A DNA stretch of 64,000 bases, taken from Rhodoferax sp. BLA1. Lineage in GTDB: Bacteria; Pseudomonadota; Gammaproteobacteria; Burkholderiales; Burkholderiaceae_C. The stretch is from assembly GCF_013416775.1 (NCBI RefSeq), contig NZ_SZVI01000013.1, positions 620,001 to 684,000 on the forward strand, read 5' to 3'. The first letter of the stretch is position 1, and each line of letters opens with the position of its first letter. The notes beneath the pieces are model-generated. The model had not been told where the DNA came from and searched no databases. It saw only the letters and a list, made by a program, of their open reading frames with translations. Made by a program: the position numbers and the translations under genes. Positions 58,796 through 64,000 of this stretch are shown piece after piece.

Positions 58796-60460
58796 CTATA
58801 AAAGCTTGTGCTCACACGCAGATAGCATGTCGAGCTTGGCCTGGGCGACCCGGGTTTGTACGCCCGAGAGATCCAGCACGGTGTGAAACAGGTTGTCGTG
58901 TGACCAGGGTTTGCTGGCCTGGGCCTGGGCGCAAGCCATTTGCAGGCCACGCTCCTGCTGCAGGGCTTTGGAAAACCACATCAGCATCGGCACATGGGTC
59001 TGCTCCTGCGGCGCCAGGGCGTAGGGCATGCCATGCAGGTACAAACCCTTTTCGCCCAGTGATTCACCGTGGTCAGAGACATACATCAAGGCGGTCGGCT
59101 GGTCGGGGGCTTGGGTCTGTAACCAGTGGATGGTTTGCGCCAGAAAGTGGTCGGTGTAACGCAGGGAGTTGTCGTAGGCGTTGACCAGCTGTTGTGTCGG
59201 GCAGTCCTGCAAGGCATTGCTGTTGCACTCCGGCAAAAACGCCTTCAAAGCCGGTGTGGAACGCTTGAAATAGGCCGGCCCATGGCTGCCCATCTGGTGC
59301 AACACCACCACGGTGCCACGGGCGCGTTTGGCCGGGTCCAGTTGCGCCAGTTGAGCAGGCAGCAGGCGCAGTAACGCTTCATCCAGGCATTCATCCCCGT
59401 CGCAGAGGGCGCCTCCCTGCTGTTCATGGGTGTCAGCATGGGGCACCCGGTCACAGACACCTTTGCAGCCCGACTGGTTGTCCAGCCAGAGCACGGCCAG
59501 CCCGGCATGCTGCAGGATGTCCAGCAGGTTTTCATAACGCGCACCGTTGCCCACATAATTTTTGCGCACCAGGTGCGAGAACATGCAGGGCACCGATGTT
59601 TCGGTGTTGGTGCCGCAGGAACTGACCTGGCTGTAGTACACCAAGTCACCTTCCCCTTGCAACTGGCGCAACTCGGGCGTGGTGTCGCGGGCATAACTGC
59701 CCAGGCCAAAGTTGTCAGCACGCGCGGTTTCACCCACCACCAGCACAATCAACGGCGCAGCGCCGGGCTTGCCAACCGGCAGCACCACATGGGCGTCCTC
59801 ACCGAGCGCCTGCAACACCTGTTGGGAACGCTCGGCCTGACCGACCCCATGGCGAACCAAGGCATACACGGTGTTGAACGGGTTGATCATGTAACGCAGG
59901 GACTTGTGGTTGCGCATCAGCGAAGCCACATCCTGAAACGACAGCCACAGCAAGACCACGGCCAGCACCAAGGCCAAGACCATGGTCCCCAACTGCTGCC
60001 CCAGCAGGCGCCTGCTGCCCACGGGTCGCACAGGTTGGCGCCATAACCACAGCCCGGGCAACACCAGGCCCAGGCACAGCGTCCATAACATCGACCAGGA
60101 CAACAGATCCAGGGCCTCCGAGGTGTTGGTGTTGACCACGTTGGCAATCATGCTGGCGTCGATCACCACCCCGTAACTTTGCATGAAATAGCTGCTCGAC
60201 GCCGCCAGCGCCAACAGCACCAAAGCCACCGGCTTGAGCCAGCGTGGCCACACCAGCAAACACAAGACCGCCACCGTGAATGCCATCACCGCCAGCACCA
60301 GTGTGCTCACCGTCAACACAGCATGCCAGCCCTGGGTTTCGGGCAGCTGCCAGATGACACGCCACAGCGGCAGGTTGCCCGCTGTGGCCAGCCACAGTGC
60401 CAGGGTAAGTATCAGTAAAACAGGGTGCCAAGGTGTGCGGCGGGTCAAGGTGAGGGTCAT
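58796..60460 (-). CDS. eptA: Lipid A phosphoethanolamine transferase (EptA-like)
   Basis: 554 residues. Five N-terminal membrane helices (within about 15-180) are followed by a periplasmic sulfatase-like domain. The nucleophile is the Thr in CGTNTETSVPCMFSHL (about residue 285), with metal ligands in VLVVGETARADNFGLGSY and YVSDHGESLGEKGLYLHG. It transfers phosphoethanolamine from PE to lipid A phosphates, reducing binding of polymyxin and other cationic peptides. A PmrA-type box oriented toward this gene lies 46 bases upstream (60506-60522). It is divergent from a PAP2 phosphatase. Confidence 0.9.
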   Translation of the reverse strand: MTLTLTRRTPWHPVLLILTLALWLATAGNLPLWRVIWQLPETQGWHAVLTVSTLVLAVMAFTVAVLCLLVWPRWLKPVALVLLALAASSSYFMQSYGVVIDASMIANVVNTNTSEALDLLSWSMLWTLCLGLVLPGLWLWRQPVRPVGSRRLLGQQLGTMVLALVLAVVLLWLSFQDVASLMRNHKSLRYMINPFNTVYALVRHGVGQAERSQQVLQALGEDAHVVLPVGKPGAAPLIVLVVGETARADNFGLGSYARDTTPELRQLQGEGDLVYYSQVSSCGTNTETSVPCMFSHLVRKNYVGNGARYENLLDILQHAGLAVLWLDNQSGCKGVCDRVPHADTHEQQGGALCDGDECLDEALLRLLPAQLAQLDPAKRARGTVVVLHQMGSHGPAYFKRSTPALKAFLPECNSNALQDCPTQQLVNAYDNSLRYTDHFLAQTIHWLQTQAPDQPTALMYVSDHGESLGEKGLYLHGMPYALAPQEQTHVPMLMWFSKALQQERGLQMACAQAQASKPWSHDNLFHTVLDLSGVQTRVAQAKLDMLSACEHKLL

Positions 60461-60505
60461 AAAAGCCTGTGTGGAGGGTTGTTACAGGCATTCTGAAAGA
60501 GCTGG

Positions 60506-60522
60506 ATTAAGTCCAGCTTAAG
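60506..60522 (-). promoter_or_regulatory. PmrA/BasR box upstream of eptA
   Basis: On the minus strand the site reads CTTAAG-ctgga-CTTAAT, fitting the PmrA consensus (C/T)TTAA(G/T)-N5-(C/T)TTAA(G/T) exactly. It lies 46 bases before the eptA start codon. eptA (pmrC) is the classical PmrA target in enterobacteria. Confidence 0.75.
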
Positions 60523-60554
60523 AAAGCCCTTCACCGAACCAGCACCACCCTGGT

Positions 60555-60571
60555 TTTAAGCCTGGCTTAAC
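60555..60571 (+). promoter_or_regulatory. PmrA/BasR box upstream of the PAP2 phosphatase gene
   Basis: TTTAAG-cctgg-CTTAAC, one deviation (final C) from the PmrA box. It is oriented toward the rightward gene and ends 23 bases before its ATG, so the transcript would have a very short leader. It is paired back to back with the eptA box. Confidence 0.65.
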
Positions 60572-60594
60572 CCAAAGGGGCTGCAATAGCGGCC

Positions 60595-61332
60595 ATGTAC
60601 CCATTTGCCAAGCACCCACCCGCTCGCCCATCCAGCCAAACCAAACGAGCCAGCCCACTCTGGCCCATCAGTCTGATCGGACTGGCCCTGACCCTGTTGT
60701 GGGATGCCTCAGGGCTGGACCTGTGGGTGATGGCCCAACTCGGGTCCTCACACGGCTTTGCACTGCAACACAACTGGTGGCTGGAAGCCGTTCTGCACGA
60801 TGGCGCGCGTCTGTTGGCTTGGGGTGTGCTGGCAGGTCTGGCGCTGATGGTCTGGCGACCCATCGGGCTTTTCAGACAGTTGCCGCGCCGCCAACGTGCC
60901 GAGATGCTGCTGGGCACCCTACTGGCCTTGCTGCTGATCAGCACCCTCAAACACCACAGCCTGAGCAGTTGTCCCTGGGACCTGCAGCAGTTTGGTGGGG
61001 TGGCCGCGTACCGCTCACACTGGGCCTGGGGGCTGCCCGATGGTGGTCCGGGCAAGTGTTTCCCGGGCGGTCATGCCTCTGCAGCATTCGCATTTTTGGC
61101 CGTGCCACTGAGTCTGCTGGCCTCTGAGCGCACCACACACCGCCACACCGGCTGGTGGTGTCTGGCCGGTGTGCTTCTGGCCGGGATCGTGCTAGGAACC
61201 ACCCAAACCCTGCGCGGCGCCCATTACCCGAGCCACAGCCTGTGGACCGCCCTGATCTGCTGGACAGTGGCCCTGCTCAACCACCTGATCTGTCGCGCTT
61301 TCCCTCAAAAAACTTTCTTAAGGCAGCCTTAA
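60595..61332 (+). CDS. PAP2-family membrane phosphatase, possible lipid A or undecaprenyl-phosphate phosphatase
   Basis: 245 residues with about six hydrophobic segments. PAP2 motifs are present in order: a variant first motif LKHHSLSSCPWDL, the second CFPGGHASAAFAF (PxGH), and the third TLRGAHYPSHSLW with the catalytic His. Related enzymes remove lipid A phosphates (LpxE/LpxF) or use undecaprenyl pyrophosphate as donor (LpxT). Divergent placement from eptA with a shared PmrA-type control region points to lipid A as substrate. This is inferred, not proven. Confidence 0.82.
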   Translation: MYPFAKHPPARPSSQTKRASPLWPISLIGLALTLLWDASGLDLWVMAQLGSSHGFALQHNWWLEAVLHDGARLLAWGVLAGLALMVWRPIGLFRQLPRRQRAEMLLGTLLALLLISTLKHHSLSSCPWDLQQFGGVAAYRSHWAWGLPDGGPGKCFPGGHASAAFAFLAVPLSLLASERTTHRHTGWWCLAGVLLAGIVLGTTQTLRGAHYPSHSLWTALICWTVALLNHLICRAFPQKTFLRQP

Positions 61333-61333
61333 T
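61317..61333 (+). promoter_or_regulatory. PmrA/BasR box upstream of the thermostable-hemolysin-family operon
   Basis: CTTAAG-gcagc-CTTAAT fits the PmrA consensus exactly and overlaps the stop codon of the PAP2 gene. It lies 50 bases before the ATG at 61384 and so predicts a separate PmrA-driven promoter for the following operon. Confidence 0.72.
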
Positions 61334-61383
61334 CTCGCCGCCCCAACATCGCGGCTTGTCTCCAATCAACCACAAGGAAAGCA

Positions 61384-62016
61384 ATGTCGTTCATGGCTTC
61401 ACGTCAAGTTTTACCGCCCGGTGACGATTCGGCTTTGTCGGCTCGCCCCAGGATTCGCACCCATCTGCCGGGCAGCCCGGCACGGGCACAAGTTGAGGAC
61501 TTCATCGGCCGCATTTACCGCGACAGCTACGGCGCCGATGTCCGGCACTTTTCACCCACCCTGGTCAGCCTGCACGATGCACAGGGCGAGATCGTGTCGG
61601 CAGCGGGATACCGGGCGGCGAGCCAGGAACCCTTGTTTCTGGAGCGTTATCTGGACACCCCGATTCAGACCCGGCTCACCACGGCCGGAGGCACCGCACC
61701 CGAGCGCACACGGATCGTCGAGGTCGGCCACCTGGCCTCAGGCAAAGCTGGCAGCGGCAAAAGCCTGATCCTGCAGTTGGCCCCATTGCTGGCCGCGCAA
61801 GGTTTTCTGTGGGTTGTCAGCACCCTGACCGAAGAATTGCGTCACCTGTTTTTGCGCCTGGGCATCGCGCCTTTGGCGCTGGGGATGGCCGACCCCGATT
61901 TGCTCGGTGATGCAGCTACTGCCTGGGGCAGCTACTACGACCACCACCCGGTGGTGCTGGCCGGGCAGCTGGACCTGGCACTACAGACCCTGAGTCGGCG
62001 TGGGGTGCTGGCATGA
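61384..62016 (+). CDS. Thermostable hemolysin family protein
   Basis: 210 residues from ATG 61384 with AAGGA upstream. The family (T_hemolysin) signature includes ARAQVEDFIGRIYRDSYGAD, FSPTLVSLHDAQGEIVSAAG, LFLERYLDTPIQ and the conserved RIVEVGHLASGKAGSGKSLI. It has no signal peptide. Despite the family name (a Vibrio hemolysin), its place before an acyl-adenylate ligase and an iron oxygenase suggests an enzyme acting on acyl groups. The stop overlaps the ligase start (ATGA). A PmrA box precedes it. Confidence 0.82.
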   Translation: MSFMASRQVLPPGDDSALSARPRIRTHLPGSPARAQVEDFIGRIYRDSYGADVRHFSPTLVSLHDAQGEIVSAAGYRAASQEPLFLERYLDTPIQTRLTTAGGTAPERTRIVEVGHLASGKAGSGKSLILQLAPLLAAQGFLWVVSTLTEELRHLFLRLGIAPLALGMADPDLLGDAATAWGSYYDHHPVVLAGQLDLALQTLSRRGVLA

Positions 62017-63446
62017 AGGCCGCACTGGAAGACGGCCAACAGTCTTGGTCAGCACCCGCCTTGCAACAGGTGGTTGCAGAAGCCCAAGACTGGCTGCAAG
62101 CTGGCAACACACGCGTGCTGGCCAGTGTGCTGGACAACTCGGCCGCGTTTGTGGCGCTGGACGAAGCCCTGATGGCCGGTGAACGTGTCCATGTGCCTTT
62201 GCCACCCTTTTTTACCGCCGCTCAAATGCAACACGCGCTGGCGGCCACCGGGGCCGACACCCTGGTCACCGAACCGGCGTTGGCACAAGCCTGGCAAGGT
62301 TTACCCTGGCAACCCGTGCGCCTGGCCGGGCGCGATCTGGTCAGCACTCACCTTCCCAGCACGCCACACCCCTTGCCACCCGGCACGACCAAGATCACCT
62401 TTACCTCGGGCACCACCGGTTCCCCCAAAGGCGTTTGCCTGAGCCGCCAGGCCATGCAAAACGTGGCCCAGGGGCTGATCACCGCCTTGGGTCCCTTGGG
62501 CATCGAACGCCACCTCAATGCCCTGCCCTTTTCGGTGCTGCTGGAAAACATCGCCGGTCTGATGGCCCCGCGCCAACAAGGCATCACCTTGGTGACTCTG
62601 GGCATGCAGGCGCTGGGGCTGAAAGGTTCCTCGCAGTTTGATGCCGCCGTGTTTCATGCCGCCATCAAGGCCAGCCGGGCCAACAGTCTGATCCTGCTAC
62701 CACAAATGCTGCGCGCCTGGTGTGGCTATTTGCAGCACAGCGGCCAGCGTGCCCCCGAGGGTTTGCGTTTTGTGGCGGTGGGGGGGGCAGCCGTTGGGGC
62801 CAGCCTGTTGTTGGCCGCCCACAGCCTGGGCATTCCCGCCTACGAAGGGTATGGCTTGTCCGAAGGTGCCTCCGTGCAGACGCTCAATCTGCCCGGCGCC
62901 AGCAAACCGGGCAGCGTGGGACGCGCACTGGCACATGCCCAGATCCGCTGCGCGGCCGACGGTGAAATTGAGGTCAGCGGCAGCCTGTTTAATGGCTACC
63001 TCGGTGACACCACAGCGCCGCCTGCCTGGTGGCCTACCGGAGACCTGGGCTCCATCGATGCCGATGGTTTTATCCAGGTATCGGGCCGCAAAAAACATGT
63101 GCTGATCACCGCGTTCGGGCGCAATGTGTCACCCGAATGGGTGGAGACCAGCCTGTGCAGCCAGGCGACCATCCTGCAGGCGGTGGTGTTTGGGGATGGT
63201 GAACCCAGCTTGCTCGCGGTGCTTTGGCCGATGAGCCCCGACCTCAGCGACGCCGCCTTGCAGGCCGCCGTGGACCGCTGCAACAGCCAGCTGCCGGATT
63301 ACGCGCGGATTGGCCGCTGGACCCGTGCGCGCGCCGCCTTCCATGTCTCCACCGGCCTGGCCACCGCCAACGGCCGACCACAACGCCCGGCCATCTGGGC
63401 ACAACACGCCGATCTTCTTTCCACCCTGACTGTCACCCAAGCATGA
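62013..63446 (+). CDS. AMP-dependent acyl synthetase/ligase
   Basis: 477 residues of the ANL superfamily. The ATP-binding loop TFTSGTTGSPKGVCLSR is near 127, motif A5 AYEGYGLSEGASVQ near 280, A7/A8 WWPTGDLGSIDADGFIQVSG with RKKHVLITAFGRNVSPEWVE near 340-375. At the C-terminus the usual catalytic Lys of motif A10 (GKxxR) appears as Arg in LATANGRPQRPAI, which could change or weaken adenylation. It probably activates a fatty acid for the neighbouring enzymes. It is coupled by ATGA on both sides, so the three genes form a tight operon. Confidence 0.85.
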   Translation: MKAALEDGQQSWSAPALQQVVAEAQDWLQAGNTRVLASVLDNSAAFVALDEALMAGERVHVPLPPFFTAAQMQHALAATGADTLVTEPALAQAWQGLPWQPVRLAGRDLVSTHLPSTPHPLPPGTTKITFTSGTTGSPKGVCLSRQAMQNVAQGLITALGPLGIERHLNALPFSVLLENIAGLMAPRQQGITLVTLGMQALGLKGSSQFDAAVFHAAIKASRANSLILLPQMLRAWCGYLQHSGQRAPEGLRFVAVGGAAVGASLLLAAHSLGIPAYEGYGLSEGASVQTLNLPGASKPGSVGRALAHAQIRCAADGEIEVSGSLFNGYLGDTTAPPAWWPTGDLGSIDADGFIQVSGRKKHVLITAFGRNVSPEWVETSLCSQATILQAVVFGDGEPSLLAVLWPMSPDLSDAALQAAVDRCNSQLPDYARIGRWTRARAAFHVSTGLATANGRPQRPAIWAQHADLLSTLTVTQA

Positions 63447-64000
63447 ACTTCTACCAACACCTGATTGAACAGACCAACGAAGCCCGCCAGGGCCTGCTGA
63501 ACACCCCCATCATCGAAGGTGCCTTGCGCGGCCAGGTGAGCCTGCCGAGTTACCTGGCTTTCCTGCGCGAGGCTTACCACCATGTGAGCCACACCGTGCC
63601 GCTGTTGCGGGCCACCCAGGCCGCGTTGCCAGCCCACCACCAGTGGCTTTTTGAGCCGCTGCAGGAGTACATCGCCGAAGAAAGCGGCCACGAAGAATGG
63701 ATCCTGGACGACATCCGTGCCTGTGGTGGTGACGCCGAGGCCGTGCGCGCTGGCCCCCCAGCCCATGCCACCGAGATGATGGTGGCCTATGCCTACGACA
63801 CCATCGCTCGCAAGAACCCTCTGGGCTTTTTTGGCATGGTGCTGGTGCTTGAAGGCACCAGCGTGTCACTGGCGCTGATGGCAGCCGATGCAATTCAGAA
63901 GCCGCTGGGCCTGCCCGATGCTGGCTTCAGCTACCTGCGCTCCCACGGCACCCTGGACCAGGAACACACCCAACACCTGGCGGTGTTAATGAACCAGGTC
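63443..64000 (+). CDS. Heme-oxygenase-like/TenA-like iron-containing redox enzyme (partial, cut by window edge)
   Basis: 186 residues are visible from ATG 63443; the frame is open at base 64000. The sequence is all-helical and has a ligand pattern fitting heme-oxygenase-like di-iron oxidases: EAYHHVSHT (Glu 43, His 47), EYIAEESGHEEW (Glu 79/80, His 83), VLEGTSVSLA (Glu 137) and SHGTLDQEHTQH (His 168, Asp 172, His 175). Members of this fold (UndA and others) oxidise fatty acids or amino acids. Coupling to an acyl ligase suggests a fatty acyl substrate. Confidence 0.75.
   Translation, partial: MNFYQHLIEQTNEARQGLLNTPIIEGALRGQVSLPSYLAFLREAYHHVSHTVPLLRATQAALPAHHQWLFEPLQEYIAEESGHEEWILDDIRACGGDAEAVRAGPPAHATEMMVAYAYDTIARKNPLGFFGMVLVLEGTSVSLALMAADAIQKPLGLPDAGFSYLRSHGTLDQEHTQHLAVLMNQV

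Overview
The window reads as a chromosomal segment of a betaproteobacterium, most likely Comamonadaceae (Rhodoferax-like). This rests on a GC-rich composition, the order trxB / Crp-Fnr regulator - ftsK - lolA - rarA with rpmB-rpmG, a PEP-CTERM exported protein, and an intergenic palindromic repeat of a type I associate with this family. About 36.7 kb of a Mu-like transposable prophage is inserted between the upstream region of a methylglyoxal-synthase-like gene (about 11.6 kb) and the 3' side of a fatty acid desaturase gene (about 48.7 kb).

Left host region (1-11.65 kb): the 3' part of an AAA_13 (PrrC/RloC-like) ATPase gene broken by an in-frame amber codon; rarA; a SnoaL-PAS-GGDEF diguanylate cyclase; lolA; ftsK; a Crp/Fnr regulator; divergent trxB; ribosomal protein genes rpmB and rpmG; and an unusual tandem methylglyoxal-synthase protein.

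Prophage (about 11.69-48.41 kb): the early region runs leftward from a Ner/CI-type switch at 38.5 kb: Ner-like and CI-like regulators, a Lys/Glu-rich early protein, MuA transposase, MuB ATPase, Gam, a deoxyribosyltransferase-MazG-like fusion, an ASCH-like protein, GemA/gp16 and Mor. Directly after Mor, on the same strand, come protease, major head protein, gp35/36/37-like proteins, sheath, tube, a cargo cassette (structural-looking protein, SGNH hydrolase, tyrosine recombinase, small ORF), a tail chaperone with a -1 frameshift site, tape measure, gpN, gpP, gp45-48 and the tail fibre genes. Rightward from the same switch run an XRE regulator, a free-standing PBECR2-like nuclease-fold protein and a zinc-ribbon membrane protein, closed by a terminator, then holins, an amidase endolysin, TerS, TerL, portal, a Dam-type methylase, a MuF protein with a PBECR2-like C-terminus, and gpG. 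Unlike Mu, the lysis/packaging/portal block is therefore split from the protease/capsid/tail block and divergent from it. Inverted copies of a 13-15 bp motif (TGAATTCAGGACA) lie at both ends.

Right host region (48.69-64 kb): an acyl-lipid desaturase, an RsmB-type rRNA methylase, a TolC/MacA/ATPase/permease export operon, a PEP-CTERM protein with a possible sigma-54 promoter, purN, a YceH-family gene, and then an envelope-modification island: eptA-like lipid A phosphoethanolamine transferase, divergent PAP2 phosphatase, and an operon of thermostable-hemolysin-family protein, acyl-adenylate ligase and heme-oxygenase-like iron enzyme (cut by the right edge). Three sites matching the PmrA/BasR box (CTTAAK-N5-CTTAAK) precede eptA, the PAP2 gene and the hemolysin-family operon. 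This ties an uncharacterised acyl-processing cluster to the polymyxin/lipid A response and is, with the HTH/PBECR2 operon of the prophage, the most interesting signal in the window.
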